Source of the DNA: Pholiota molesta
Lineage: Eukaryota; Basidiomycota; Agaricomycetes; Agaricales; Strophariaceae
Length of the DNA stretch: 64,000 bases
Direction of reading: 5' to 3'
NCBI GenBank assembly: GCA_014925825.1
Contig: JACGCK010000023.1
Location: forward strand, 434,001-498,000
Below the pieces are notes generated by a model. The model searched no databases, was not told where the DNA came from, and saw only the letters and a list, made by a program, of their open reading frames with translations. The position numbers and the translations under genes were made by a program. How positions within the stretch are numbered: the first letter of the stretch is position 1; every line of letters begins with the position of its first letter. This document shows, piece by piece, positions 34,901 through 47,194 of this stretch.

Positions 34901-36115
34901 CGAGAAGATAAACTTTCAGAGATAGACTCACAAGAGGCCTGCTATTTCCAGCGCCCTCTCTGCAGCGCGTTCGCCGTCTGCGGTTGAGAGCGGGACATCG
35001 AAGGAAACGCCGATGGCAGTCATCGTGATTGTCTTGATGGGTGGAAGCTCCTCCCAGCCCCAGTCACCAAACGCGGCGTCAGAGTCGGACGTAGACGCGA
35101 TTGGGCGCTGCGCGTGGCGGGTTACCGTAAACTCGCCAGGGTACCGCCGAGAAAGATATTCAGCCAACTCGTGTACAACCTCGACGGCTGTCAATGTAAA
35201 GTATCAATCAGTCAGGGCCGCTGCGTTCTGATTTGCATATCAGATGGGCTGCCTGCGGCGCGGGAAGTCATCCAGACTCAGACTGTTCACCGAAAGTGGA
35301 TCCAGATGACATGATCGGAACCGCAAAGGCATGCACCCAGTTGGAGAACAAGGGATTGGGATTTGATGCAGGTAAAATAGACTCACCGGCCAAGGCGCCA
35401 CCTTTCACATTGGGTTTGCCGTATCGCTGACAATGCGGACGGGGCTTCCTGCTCCAATACGTGTCTTCAACCTGTGAGCTTTGATCTTGTAATAGTACTC
35501 ATGGCCCTGATCAAGCTGTACATTGCAATAGAATGTGAGTTCTTGCGTTAGAAAGCGTAATATCTCAGGATTTGCTGACCTCAATCCAGTCGCTCCAAGC
35601 CATGCTACGAAGACCCATTGTCACACTACATAGCACACATATGGTTGAGTACGTTTTCAATCGTGCACAAGAAAGGAGCTTCACTGATATGGGCCATAAC
35701 GGAATGGCCGGTATGGGATCGGCTTTACATCGACAAGTTTCTCGAGACATGGCTCAATAGGCGGGTAACGGAATTTAACAGGGTTCCATTCTGTTTGAGA
35801 TGGGGAAATCAGCCGATTGACCGTATACATTCATCATTGACCTTCCACCTCCCCAGCAGGAGGCGAAAATGGCGAGGAAGACATTTGAATACCCAAATTT
35901 AACTCGACACTTACCTCCAAATTCTCGTTCGTTATTCTTGGTCTTATCGAGCTCCGTCTCAGATTATTCCCAACGACATCGCTTTGAAAGGTGCCTTTAC
36001 GAAACATGACAAGGGCTAGTGTGATCCCAACCAAGAAAGCAGCAAGGAAAACTGGCGTAGGATCGTGTTGGATCAGCGAAAGCTTCGCCAGAGCGTCTTG
36101 AAAGGTGTAGGACAT
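31997..36115 (-). CDS. DUF3445 / HODM-like heme-dependent oxidative N-demethylase family protein
   Basis: Family members bind heme in a PAS-like fold; the bacterial enzyme demethylates dimethylamine. The start at 36115 gives a membrane span near the N-terminus (VFLAAFLVGITLALVMF). Further exons give EPCLEKLVDVKPIPYRPFRYGPYHVTMGLRSM, SDWIELDQGHEYYYKIKAHRL, VVHELAEYLSRRYPGEF, IQDDLALMIEG, KYYFQAGSVSLAG, FWRMQDKIGMPLDEIHLSGHVPQ, then SLERFFRRLPVDKPMVRNNYFFQM and RSERQTVRRLGRSGAVVFTIR. The intron 34338-32482 is 1,857 nt, over thirty times the local norm, yet its splice sites are good and phase matches (T|AC codes the Tyr after HVPQ). Two likely missing bases lie near 35789-35790 and 35412-35414. 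The role in fungi is unknown; membrane association is inferred. Confidence 0.8.
32482..34338 (-). other. giant intron of the HODM-like gene
   Basis: 1,857 nt between exon HVPQ(Y) and the exon starting with AEKLAVSLERFF. Donor GTGAGT at 34338 and acceptor ACAG ending at 32482 are canonical. The plus strand is C/A-rich from about 32690 to 33140. Short frames exist on both strands without domains. I see no terminal repeats or duplicated ends marking an inserted element. Confidence 0.6.
32612..32632. repeat. (CAT)n microsatellite
   Basis: Six to seven CAT units in a row inside the giant intron. A simple repeat, no function implied. Confidence 0.8.
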
Positions 36116-36928
36116 TGTTCGATAGGGTGTTCTACTCGGAGGTGAGAGTTCAGATAGGATAGAGAATGAGATTCAGCAAGGTATATGGGCTGTTTGGAAC
36201 GCAAAGGAAAGCAGGGCCGTCCGGGAGAAGGTTATCAGTAGCAGACGTGGGAAACGGGCTAAAGAGTAAACCAAGCGGATAGTCTGGGCGCGCAGATAAT
36301 AAGATATGTACTCGGGTTTGTGGACGGAATTCCGCTGCGATGATAGTCACATTAGGAAGTCCGAATTGCAAATGGTCGTACTCATGACCGCCCTGGTGTG
36401 CGCCTCAAGGTACTCATGTACATACTTACACGTATTGGCAAGGATTTTCGAGCGCAGATAAAAACAGAGGAGAGCTAAAAGTCTTTACGGAAAAGCAAGA
36501 GGTTTGGGGGCCACAATGCGAAAGAATAGACGAGGGCGCGCGCAACGTTGGTTTGGTCGTTGGCACAAATAAGCAGTGCTGTCTGTTTGGCATTGCTGGG
36601 GTTGGACCACAAGATAGGGCTCCGCTCATCATCAACGTTCTCTATAGCCCCATGCCTCAAGCTTCAAGAGCTGAATGCGTCATTGAATCCATAAACGACC
36701 GCTGCTTACGGGGTTTTACCTCGAACACTGCTTTCTCGTTGTGTTCTCAGATGGTACTAGCCATGGCCCATCACCGCTGCTCCAGGCAGATTGACATCAT
36801 CATCGAACCACACCCATGATGCCCTCACTCACACTCCAAGCGCGCTAAAGGCTATAAGTCACCCTCGCAAAGGATTTATACTCAAAACCCAAACTACTGT
36901 CATCGCTCATCTAAACATAAACAGAAAC
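36116..36928. other. divergent intergenic region
   Basis: 813 bp between the HODM-like gene and the small plus-strand gene; both promoters should lie here. Small frames on each strand show nothing recognisable. Confidence 0.5.
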
Positions 36929-37331
36929 ATGCATCTCTTTCAAACTCGTCACTCTCGTACCTCTCGATCAACAACCGCTGCCCCTCGTCGACGTGGTTTC
37001 TTCCATCGCAAGGATAACGACCGTGTTGCCGGTGGCCTAAGTACGCGCTTTATATCTTATGTACTCCCAATCCGCTCATATCTGTCTCCAGAGGCTTCTC
37101 TCACTAATCCCAATACTACTCGGGCTAGTAGAAGGCAAGCTAAACGCGAACTTCGCGCCATGGTAAGCTTTTTGACACTATAGCACCGTCATTTGTTTTA
37201 CTTGCTTATCAGATTTTGTTTAGGGCCGTGAACGCGACACTCATGTTCCAATTATGGTGAAGATTAAGCGTGCCCTCGGAATACGCTCAACGCCACGCAG
37301 AGCGCGAGTCATGGAACGCACACAATATTAA
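36929..37331 (+). CDS. small basic conserved protein of unknown function
   Basis: Three exons encode about 95 residues. Exon 1 ends after RVAGGL and is followed by an intron with donor GTACGC. Exon 2 gives SLTNPNTTRASRRQAKRELRAM and exon 3 GRERDTHVPIMVKIKRALGIRSTPRR. The protein is strongly basic with an RRRGFFHRKDNDRVAGG block. Both intron phases match, supporting a real gene. The motif pattern looks like a small agaricomycete family I believe to be widespread, but I cannot name a function. No transmembrane or signal segment. The basic charge would suit nucleic acid binding, as a guess only. Confidence 0.65.
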
Positions 37332-37681
37332 ATTCTCTCGTTTGCCAATTGCCAGAGCAGTTCCTCTGCCAATACATATACCTCCGCTAGTTAATATACC
37401 TGTGCAATTATCTTGTTACACTACTCTATTGATGATCAGGTATCCTTCTTATACCTATTGATGTACTTTACAATTTCACTCTAACTAAAAATGTATGTAT
37501 ATACAAATTGTGTATGTAGGATATTGAAATTGACTACTACATATCGTTATTAAAAGAATTGCTGCGGGAAAAATCAAAGTCCATAACATGTAAGCTGGAT
37601 ACAATATTGGGGTATACATCACATATTTATGATAACCAAGTAAGCAGCGCCCATCGTCCAGACTCCATTGTCCATCAACCA
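37332..37681. other. convergent intergenic region
   Basis: 350 AT-rich bp between the ends of two convergent genes, presumably 3' UTRs. Nothing else seen. Confidence 0.5.
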
Positions 37682-39567
37682 TCACCACTCAGTGTCCTCC
37701 TCCTCCTCCTCGTCTCTGGGTAGCGGTGGCCAAAACACTATGTCATCTTCATCGTCCTCATCCACTGAATTTAATTTCCTGAGAGTGTTAGATGCATCTC
37801 TAAAGGTAGCCTCGGCAATAAGTGTTGCTTGGTCTGGTAGATCTGGTAGAGAAGCAATCGGAAGAGGAGCTGGAACAAGGTACGTTGCAGATGAGGTGGA
37901 TAACCCTTCTGACAGGGTCGATTCGACCATGGATGTGAGAGGCTTTTCGGGGGTTTCAAGATAGAACACGTCGAAAAGAGGTTGAATAGGTTTTGACGGA
38001 TCTGCAGAGAAGAGCAGGAGAGCGTTCAAATACGGCCGTAGCAAGCTCTCTGGCAATATCGATTCTTCAGGTATACTTGCCAACGGGAGCGTGATATATA
38101 TCAGCCCTAAATATTGTCAATTTCTGCAAGCTAAATCCAAGGGAACATAGCAACTGACATTTCCCCTTTGGCGTCGATAAAGACCCTTCTCCATTGATAA
38201 GTACGGTTGCGGGGTGGGTCGCTGAGCCTGCCTCGACAGATGAAGGAGGAAAGACGAATACAGCAGTATCGACCGCTTGCTTCGTAGAACCTGCAGACTG
38301 TGGCGTTTCATCTCGACTTTCACTCCCTTGTTGTTCTGTCGGTTCCGCCATGGATTCGGTTTCTGGAACGGGCTTGAAGGATTGTAGTAGCAAAGGTTGA
38401 TCAATGATAGCGATACATCGAGCAAGTGCAATGACGTTGGCTGTGGTAGTGGTTGGGGGGAGAGATGGCAATTGATAAATGGTGTCTGTAATAGCAGGAG
38501 GCACATAGGAAGAAGGAGAAACGATTAATTTGCAGTAAAGGGTATCAGGGAAATCATCCAAGTCGACAGTGTAATTAAATTTGTGCCTCGACTTTTCAGG
38601 GTTAGAAATTTCGTCACTCTTGTCGTCTAATGGTCGAAAGCGAGATATATTGCGGACTTGCCGCGACAGGATATAAACACTTCCACTGACGGCGGCAGCG
38701 CGACAGAAACCTTGAGCGATGTCTCCTATTCCGCCGTAGTGACCAAGAAGGAAGGGAGAAGGACCATAGCGCCCACCAGAGCGCAGATAAGTTCGTAGGC
38801 GTATAAGAGTCGACAACGTTGGTTCTAGAGGCAAGAGGTGAGCGTTTGTTCATTATAAAAGAGAACCAATTCGTCAAATCTTACCAGTTGAAGACATACA
38901 AAATGCTAGCGAATAAGCAATGACGGATGTAATATTATTGCTCAACGAGAAAACCTTGGGTAGAAACTCCAGAAATGGCATATCCTTCTTATCTTCTAGT
39001 TCCTTCTTGTCCTCGAAGTCACCAGCTGCAAAGGTCAAGAAGCGCATCAGACGCCTCTTCTCGATCAAGCTAATTTCCTTGCTTTTGAAAATATCCTCCT
39101 TGCTTCCTGGGACATTCCGGACGCTTCCTGATGAATCATAAACACTCACAGACTCCAATAATCTAAATCCGCTGTATTTCGCCACGCCAGATGCGACAAG
39201 AGACGAGATTAGAGGACCAAGAGAAGGAATGACTGCTGGCTGCAGGCATATCGAGTATTGCCTGACTGGGATGGAACTTTAGATGAACGGGTCAGGCGAC
39301 AGAACCGGGATGGTTGTTCTGAAGGTATGTTTGCAATATTGTCTGCCCATTGCACGAGCTCTTCAAGGGATAAACTGGCTTCATCCCCACCATAGTAAGG
39401 GTTTGAGTCAATGTGAGCGACTTTATATCCAGCCTTAGATAGTGCACTGAATGAAGTGGTTAGAGTTTCACAGCCTACGGTAAAGATTCAAGTTTGACTT
39501 ACGCTGCCACGATACTATTCACTAGTCCGGTACCCAAGATGATGACATCGAATTGGTTTTCCTCCAT
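37682..39567 (-). CDS. MRS6: Rab escort protein (Rab geranylgeranyltransferase component A)
   Basis: Presents Rab GTPases to the geranylgeranyl transferase and delivers them to membranes. GDI/REP family: FDVIILGTGLVNSIVAAALSKAGYKVAHIDSNPYYGGDEASLSLEEL (FAD-like GxGxxx fold and YYGG), SICLQPAVIPSLGPLISSLVASGVAKYSGFRLLE, FLTFAAGDFED, RLRTYLRSGGRYGPSPFLLGHYGGIGDIAQGFCR, and the C-terminal KGKWLIYITLPL. The long acidic C-terminus (DEDDEDDIVFWPPLP, EEEEEDTEW) and the insertion of about 80 residues favour REP over the shorter GDI. Five exons. One missing base near 39273-39274, just before QYSICLQPAVIP, restores the frame; the gene is normally essential, so an error is likely. It is divergent from GAR2 (256 bp apart). 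Confidence 0.88.
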
Positions 39568-39823
39568 GTTAGCAAGTTAGAGAGGATCAATCAGTAGGGT
39601 GGTGATATATGGATGGAGAAGCGTCTGGTCGGTGTATGGCGCTTATGGAGATCTGATGAACGCGCAAGGCAAGTCTAGCGATGATGATGACGTTTACCGG
39701 ACCGGGTGTGAGATTCTCACGTGGTGTAGTTTGTGACCTACCCTAATGTCGGTTCGGGATCAGAAATTTTTGGAGATCGAGTTTTTTCACATCCCCTGCC
39801 TTACTCCCTTATACTCTCCTCCA

Positions 39824-41626
39824 ATGGCCAAATCAGACAAGAAGGCAGAGAAGAAAGTCGCGGCCGCTCCCAAAGTCAAGGAGGACAAGAAGGTCCCGTC
39901 CGCGAAGGAGATTATGTCCAAGGTCCAAAAGGCTGTCAGTATAATCCGTATTCCTTAATTTATTTTTACCTTACTTCTCAACAGGCGAAAGCCGCCCCCA
40001 CTCCCGCTGCCAAGGCTGACACCAACGGCAAGAAGGTGATTGTCCTAGCACAACCCGTCGCGGATCTTTATTGACGACTTTTGATTCCCTAGTCCAAAAA
40101 GGCCAAGGCGCCATCGTCGTCCGAGGAGAGCTCTGAAAGTTCATCTGAAGATGAGAAGCCCAAGGCCGCTCAAGTGAAGGTTGCTCCCAAAGCCCCTTCA
40201 ACTACATCCGACTCCAGCGATAGCGAAGCGCCCGCCAAGCCCGCCCCCAAACCGCTTCCAAAAAGGCTGCCCCTTCACCCGCGAAAAAGGCTGCTCCTAA
40301 GAAGGACTCTTCAGACTCGTCAGAATCAGAGTCCTCTTCTGAGGAGGAGAAGCCTGCCCCCAAAGCTGCCGCTCCCAAGGCCTCCGCAAAAGCCGCCCCT
40401 ACGAAGAAGGGGGAATCTTCCGACTCTGACTCTTCCGACGAAGAAGAACCATCAAAAGTAGCCAAAGCTGCACCCAAAAAAGCCGCCTCTGAGTCTTCAG
40501 ACAGCGACAGTGATAGCGACTCTTCCTCTGACGAGAAAGGCGAGACGCCTAAAGTCGCGAAGAAGGCTGATTCCTCATCGTCTTCAGAAGAAGAAGATTC
40601 TGACGACGAGTCCTCCGAGTCGGACGAGGATGGTGATGTGAAGATGGCCGACGCCGCCCCTGCTACCAATGGATGTGAGTTCTTCTGTCCTATATTTGCT
40701 GTTAGAATGTCGATTGACATCTTTCCCTGCTAGCATCTAAACGTAAGGCAGTTGACGATGATGAACCCCAAGCCAAGAAGGTCAAGCTTGCCGATGGCTC
40801 CGCTGCGTCTGCCGACCAGCCGGAAGAGTCGAAGACGATCTTCGTCGGTCGTCTCTCCTGGTCTGTTGATAATGACCGCCTTGCCCAAGAGTTCGCTTCT
40901 TGTGGTGAGGTCGAGTCGGCCAACGTCCAAATGGACCGTGATACTGGAAAGTCAAGAGGATTCGGCTACGTCCGTTTCACTACGACTGAAGCTGTCGAGA
41001 AGGCTCTTTTGATGAATGGTGTCGAGATCGACGGTCGCCCTGTCAACATTGACAGGAGTACCGCTCCCGACAAGTCGAAAGTGAGGGAAAACAGGGCCAA
41101 GGCGTTCAACGACGAGGTCAGCCCACCAAGCAGCACTCTCTTCGTTGGCAACTTGAGCTTCGGTGTTACTGAGGACACCGTATGGAGCTTCTTCAATGAT
41201 TATGGTGTGAAGAACGTCCGTCTTCCCACTGATCGTGATACTGGCAGACCCAAGGGCTTCGGCTATGTTGAGTTCGAGGATATTGAGGGTGCAAAGAAGG
41301 CATTCGAGGCGTCAAACGGTGCTGAGATCGAGGGCCGAAGCATCCGTTTGGACTATTCGCAGCCCAGAGACAGCAACGGCGGTGGCGGCGGCCGTGGAGG
41401 ATTTGGCGGACGTGGTGGATTTGGTGGAGACCGTGGCGGACGTGGCGGAGGACGTGGCGGATTTGGTGGAGACCGTGGTGGACGTGGACGCGGTGGATTT
41501 GGCGGACGTGGTGGTGATCGTGGCGGACGTGGTGGTGATCGTGGCGGACGCGGACGTGGTGCCCCCCGAGGCTCAGCAAGGACCGGCGGTATTACCCCTT
41601 TCGAGGGTAAGAAGATTACCTTTTAA
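39824..41626 (+). CDS. nucleolin-like protein (Gar2/Nsr1)
   Basis: Nucleolar pre-rRNA processing factor. The N-terminal half alternates Lys/Ala/Pro stretches with long Ser/Asp/Glu runs (SSESEDEE-type), typical casein kinase 2 targets. It is followed by two RRMs: TIFVGRLSWSVDNDRL with KSRGFGYVRF, and TLFVGNLSFGVTEDTV with RPKGFGYVEFED. The C-terminus is an RGG/GAR domain of repeated GGFGG and GGDRGGR units. Four exons, starting at 39824; the introns sit in the acidic region. One frame break at about 40252-40253 (before SKKAAPSPAKKAAPK) is repaired by one C. Order and composition match S. pombe Gar2 and yeast Nsr1. Confidence 0.9.
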
Positions 41627-42101
41627 GCATGTCGCCCTTCTGTCTTCATCCTGTATTCCTTTGCTCTCCGCTTTATGGATTTGCTCACGATTTACGATTC
41701 ATCTCACATGCTTTCTTCCTTCACATTCACTAAAGCTAACCTGCTCGTTACCATTATTGTTTGTTTCCTTTCGTCTTGGCTGTCATATATGTCTATCCTT
41801 ATAGTGTCTAGTTGTAATTCAATAACCAGAGAAGTAGACCATTTCGCTGCAGCGAGTCATTCGATTCTAAAAATGACAATTGTTGAGAACTTCATATTAT
41901 TGGATATGTAATTATGCTAAGCAAAATTGGGAAGTGTTCAAGTGGGAAGAAACCTCCCCGAAAAACGCAACAAAAAAAAGAAAAAGGAAAAGGGAAAGGT
42001 ATCATATTATACTATTAAGAGAGTGGTGAAAAATCATAGACTAACGTTAAGATATCGTTGGTGTGTATACAACAGTTCGTCGTAAAAAAAACTTCAAACC
42101 T
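41627..42101. other. convergent intergenic region
   Basis: 475 bp between the ends of GAR2 and RIC8, presumably 3' UTRs; contains an A-rich patch near 41965-41990. No gene seen. Confidence 0.5.
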
Positions 42102-44216
42102 TTAATTGCCCATCTGCCCTCTTTGAATCGCTTTCCTCATTGGGTTCTGATCAGGAGGAAGTGCGCCGCTCTTTTCAAGCCTATCAAACAGAACGAAAAG
42201 TTTATCCATTTCGCGTTCTTTCTCTTCGTCGGTCATCTCTGGAAGTTCTGCTTTTGGTCGAGCTCTAATGCCAGTGATTGGATCGAGTCCCTGGGTACTT
42301 TCCGGCAGGTCTGACGAGCCGCTAGGAGGTGGGGCTGGGGCACTGAGAATGCCTTTATGGAATAGGAAACCAGCCACATTGCCATAGCCAACCAATGCAC
42401 AGAGAGTCGATGCTGTTTCATAGATTATGTCAGCTCCAAAGATAATGAAGGTAATAGGCAAAGAACTAGCCTACCATTTTGATCACACGCAGCATATAAC
42501 AATTCACCAACAGCATCTTTCAACCGGGGGTGATACACAGACCCAAGAAGCCGCAAACACTTGCCCAACATGTCTGATCTTTGTTCAAGAGGAGACGACC
42601 TATCAAGATCGTCGGGTATCAGCCGTTGCCGAATGCGAAGGCGAGAGCCTTCATCCTCGATGGAAAGCCTCGAAATTAGGACGATCAAGGGCGAGAGGAC
42701 ATCATCTAGAGTATCCAACGGTGATTCTTCTTTATGACGCTGTCGAACTTCAAGACCGTCGGGATCAACATCGTCAGGGAAATATCGAGAAAATGCTTGT
42801 TCAAAAAGATCATATGCGCGTTGGACGATGTCGAATTCAACAACGATAGTTGGTGAAGATGTGCGCGACAGTGTTCGTCCGGCAGCCGCGATAACGGAAA
42901 GGGCGCGATCGATGGTCGACGACCTGGAGATTGGTAATTTGTCCACACGAGTCGGCGAATCGCTACGACTTCCAGGTGCAGATTCTGACTTGCTCTTGGG
43001 AGTCCCAGACGTAGAATTACGACTCGACGAAGAGATGGGTTGACCAAGCCAAATAGGCTTGAGGGCAGGAGATACGGGTATTGCAATTAGTGAATGGACT
43101 ACATGTGTTAAAGGTGCCATGATGGGAGCAGGTGATGTCGGAGGAAGGTCGCGGAAGACGCGAAGAAGAGGAGGAAGCATCCTACAGTCGATGGATAATA
43201 TCAATATCGGTTGCACACAAAATATCAAAGAAAAATGCGTACGGGTCGAGTTTGGAGCTCCAGAAATCACCTATCACCTTATCATCTGAGGTAGTTTCTG
43301 AACTCTGGGGTTCGGCTTCCGTCAACTGTTTTTCAAATTAGCGTAATGATGAAGCAGAGTGATAGCATATAAACCTTTGGGTAGTGGAGAAGAATATTGA
43401 ATAGGAATTTAAGGAGGTCTGTCAAAGCTTCTCTCGCTGTGGGAGTACCACTGCGAACGGCGCTCGTCATCATGTCCAATTTCGATCCAAGTATATCGAC
43501 GATTGTTCGGCCATTGTACTTCCCGTCAACTATCGTTTCTATGTACGTTGGTCCTGAAGCCGTAGAAAGAAACAGTATTCGGGAAAGAATGAAGATATAA
43601 TCTGGGGATGAGGTTTTCTAATATGGGACATCGGTTTTAAGAAAGAAAGGGTAACTTGCAATATAACTCACTTCCAGCATTAAAATACATGTTTCTCCAC
43701 CGTTGACATCGTTAGAAATAAATGTTGAGCGCGCCTCGTCAATCAACAAAAGTGCATTGGCGATTGATCGTAACGCTTCACTTGTCGCCTCAGAATCGTC
43801 TTTATCTTTAAATGTGGTGGCAAATCCTAATAGCGTCGACAGGTTTGTGCTTGAGGCCAGGTATCTAGAGCCAGCAGGATCTTTCCCTAGAGTCTTTATC
43901 GAGAGTAAAGCTTGTGCAGCATCTAAAGAGAATTAGATTGCTCCGAGTCGGATATGCCAATGATGATTACCTTTGTATGTGAGCTTTCCTTTCGAACCGG
44001 CATTCTTCAGATCTTGAATAATGGCTTGGATAAGTTCAATGCGGGAAGTTGGAGTGAAGGTAAACGGCGAAGCTATTAGGAAGAGATCAGGTTGACAGAA
44101 GTGGCTTTGAAAGCGCAGCAAGCGTACCGGTTATAATCTTGTTGAACACGTCCGACACATCTGTTCTTGAGGACGAAGGAGAGATAGCAAAGTAGGCCTT
44201 GAGGATGTCTGCCATG
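42102..44216 (-). CDS. RIC8: Ric8/synembryn, guanine nucleotide exchange factor and chaperone for G-alpha
   Basis: Acts on heterotrimeric G-alpha subunits in the cytosol, upstream of cAMP and cell-fate signalling. The start at 44216 gives MADILKAYFAISP. Armadillo-like helices follow (SRIELIQAIIQDLKNAGS, DAAQALLSIKTLGKDPAGSRYL, SEALRSIANALLLIDEARSTF, PDYIFILSRILFLSTA, AREALTDLLKFLFNILLHYPK, PPLLRVFRDLPPTSPAPIMAPLTHVVHSL). A Ser-rich loop and the conserved C-terminal DPITG, PEMTDEEKEREMDKLFVLFDRLEKSGAL end the protein. About seven exons, all joining in frame without defects, in contrast with its neighbours. No signal or membrane segment. Confidence 0.9.
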
Positions 44217-44972
44217 GGCGGCTATCTTAGAGATAAAATGGGTATCTAGGCGGCCGATAATCAAAGTGAACTCTTCAGCGGTATAAGCGCTGCTTGATAA
44301 AGAGCGAAGCAAGCAAATGCGGTGGTCCGACGCAGAGCTGTCGTTGACAATGGAGGGAGGGAGGAAAAGATTAATGAGAGACGGAAAAGCCTTTTTGTTG
44401 ATCCAGGCCGGTTGCCATGTTGCGTTTTCCATGTACCCATCACAGGTTAGTGACATCGGAAGTGACGACAAAGCCAAGCGTTTCCCCGTTTTTTCCTTTG
44501 CTCCTTTCATTTATCTGCGATAATCTATTCTTTCTCATGATAATACTTTTACACACGTCAAGATGCCTTTATATTGCCGCCTTTTTGTATACATAAGTAC
44601 TTGTCTCGTTTCGCACTGGTCACTAATCCTGCGAAGTCCTACATATGATTCGAATTTCGCGTCGCTATTTCATATAGTCGGATTAAACCGCCTGCAGTCC
44701 CATAGGACAGTCAGCCCAGCGGCAACCAGGTCCGGTTCGGAACAGTTGTCCGGAGCACTTGAAAAAGAGCATGGCTGCTGAGCTATCATCCTGAGGTGAT
44801 GCGTAATACCGATGAGCCTGGATGGCTTGCCTGCCGGGAAAATGGGTGGCGAATGTAGCCAGCGTGATCAACGAGTGGTGGATATCGAAGATCAGACGCC
44901 CTCGCAGAATAAAGGGCTTATACAAGCTAGCGGCAAGGTGCTGAGGAGCGAAGAATCCAATATCTTCCAAAC
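44217..44972. other. intergenic between MED10 and RIC8
   Basis: 756 bp in tandem orientation. It should include the MED10 3' UTR and the RIC8 promoter. A 97-residue minus frame starting at 44976 has no recognisable domain and I do not call it a gene. Confidence 0.5.
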
Positions 44973-45573
44973 TCATTTGGATGGATTGACTTGAGAGTTC
45001 TGGTCTTTGATGGTTGATTCAAGCTCGGGAAAGTTATGCGCAATGGCTTCGTCGAGCAATTGGCGATATGACTAAGTGACACGAAAAGGTCAAACATTTC
45101 CCAGAGGAGTAGGGACTTGAGCATACCTGAATTGCAGCGATTTTACCATTCATAAACTGATTCTCCGTAGCAGTCCTTTCCAACCGCTCCTTGGTGAGCT
45201 GCATTGGATTTTTTGAGTTGTCAATGTCAGCCAACACTTGCATCGGAATCATGGTTGAAACATGCTGAGCCATCTCGTCAATAGTCCCAAGGTGGGTGAC
45301 AACATCATTTCTGAGGACAGAGTATGTGTGAGCTTTTCGAGAAAGTCATGGGTACAATTCATAAACATACACTCGGAGTCCAACTTGTTTCCCTCCGCCT
45401 AGCTTATCGCGTTCTTTAGTCGAATCGTTGATTACAGTTGTCCCCAAATTGTACAGAGCATTTGCTAGTCCCAGCAGCTCGAGTTCGAGGTCTCCTTGTA
45501 GACCTGTTGGCGGAGGAGATTGTGAAGAGCGCGGAGAGTCTGGTGCTGGTTGCGGCTGATGTGGTGTGGACAT
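44973..45573 (-). CDS. MED10: Mediator of RNA polymerase II transcription subunit 10
   Basis: Middle-module Mediator subunit (yeast Nut2), needed for polymerase II recruitment. Three exons: a Pro/Ser-rich N-terminus, then LELELLGLANALYNLGTTVINDSTKE, GGGKQVGLRVNDVVTHLGTIDEMAQHVSTMIPMQVLADIDNSKNPM, LTKERLERTATENQFMNGKIAAIQ and a C-terminal helix SYRQLLDEAIAHNFPELE. Length and blocks match the family. The start chosen is the ATG at 45573; no earlier in-frame ATG follows a stop. Only 104 bp lie between this start and the end of a transposon inverted repeat, so its promoter was probably altered by the insertion. Confidence 0.92.
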
Positions 45574-45677
45574 ATTATAACCAGACAAACGGATATGAAT
45601 TTTATGAAATCAGCCGTCAGTTCAAGGGAAGGTTGTTATGACTTGTTATTCAGACCCATTGCCATTTATATACCCAC

Positions 45678-46567
45678 CACCTAAGGTTCCCACCCTATCC
45701 GGCATATAAGCGGACATGATCCCATCATTACAAACATGTCCATAAGCGTCCTTTTCGCTCATATTGCTTACCCGCGGAGACTGGGCTCAATACCGTTGGC
45801 CTTTGTCGAATTTCCCCCTCACCGGCTACCTTCTCCCGTGGCCCCGTCCACGCCGCCATTCCCGTGCTCTCGGCTCCTTCCGACAACTGTACAGTTGCTG
45901 CCGGCTGCCGTTCCGCCTCGTCCCGTGTGTCCTTCCCACTCTGCCCCGCCGTCCTCCCCGCCATCCCTCCGCCGTCGTTGCCCGCCTTCCCCGTGCCCTC
46001 CCGCCTCGTCCTTCACACCACCTTCACCCCACAATGCCTGGCGCACTGTAGTTCCTCCCAGTTGCCCCTCTGCCTCCTCCCAAGTGTCCTCCGACTCCTC
46101 CCGCTCTGCCACGTCATCCCCTCTTGCCATCCCCCCTCCGCGCGCCCTCCCGCCCCGCCTTCCACACAACTTTCATCCCACAATGCCTGGCGCACTCTCT
46201 CAAGCCCTGTGACGACCTCCTGGCCCACACACAGTCTCCCTCAGCGCTGGCGCCCGCCTACCCCATTGTTCCAAACCACCTCTTACCACCGGCACCCAGG
46301 GTTGGCTGCCAGCTTATGGCCAAGTCTTACAGTTGCTCGCTGTTCGCTCCCACCGGCGGTATCGTACTCCGCCTGGCTTTTGGCCGCCGTCGCTCCTGCC
46401 ACCACTGCTTGCGTTGCCCCGCCAGCCAATATTCGAACCATTTTTCTGAATATGGTAATTATTTGCTATCTCGTCAATCATGCACATCTGCTGATGCGCC
46501 GAAACTCGCTAGCGTCTGCTCCCGCCCACCAGCATCCACCCCGCATCATGTGAATGTCCATATGGCA
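45678..46567 (+). repeat. left terminal inverted repeat of the KDZ element
   Basis: Begins CACCTAAGGTTCCCACCC and is homologous in reverse to 56432 down to about 55428. The plus strand is pyrimidine-rich (long C/T runs). It contains an internal tandem of roughly 150 bp marked by CACAATGCCTGGCGCACT at about 46030 and 46180. Homology to the other end fades after the CCATATGG near 46560. Confidence 0.85.
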
Positions 46568-47194
46568 TGCCAGGTATGTCGTCATTCGCTCCACCACGCC
46601 ACATATCCCTCATTGATACAGAAACCTTTAGTGCCTTATTCTAGGTTATTCCCATCAAATGTAATATCCACTCTGCCCCTCTCTTCCCTCTCCCTCAGAT
46701 GGAGACGGATCATCTTCCGGTTCGCTTATCTTGCTCCTCACACCCCACATGGCCCTTATCGTCTGACAGATCCTGCCATCCACCCTGATCTCCGTGCGGC
46801 TCTCCTCGCTTATCACCTTTGTCGAAGGCGGAGCGGTCAGCTGCTGGGGCTTGGGCATGGTAGCGGCTGTGAATCCAACACACTCCTCTTGGCTCTGCCG
46901 GAGCCTGGAGTGTTGGCTTCACGCCCAACCATCCCCTATGCTGGCGCTGCCACGACGCTGGCTTGCACCACATTCGACCGATGACCACCTCTCACCTTCG
47001 TCAACCACCTCCCGCCTTCGTCAGCCACCTCCCACTATCTTCCCTTCCATACGACATTATCTTCCCTTTCGTATCGACACTATCGTATCCTCGCTATCTT
47101 AGTATTCTTGCTATCTATCTTTCCGTGCCCAATAACCAATAAACACGTTTCAAATTCAAAGAGAAGAGTGAATATCTAAGTAGGGGAAAGGGTA
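46568..47194. other. unassigned element interior between left repeat and gene A
   Basis: About 630 bp, C/T-rich on the plus strand at first. It probably holds the 3' UTR of the minus-strand accessory gene. A plus frame overlaps it (46124-46984) but is low-complexity and has no domain. Confidence 0.5.

Noticed and set aside
44683..44976. 97-residue minus frame between MED10 and RIC8
   Set aside because: No recognisable domain and it starts within the MED10 stop region; more likely untranslated sequence.
46124..46984. Plus-strand frame in the left repeat region of the transposon
   Set aside because: Low-complexity, pyrimidine-driven composition, and the right repeat does not preserve the same frame.
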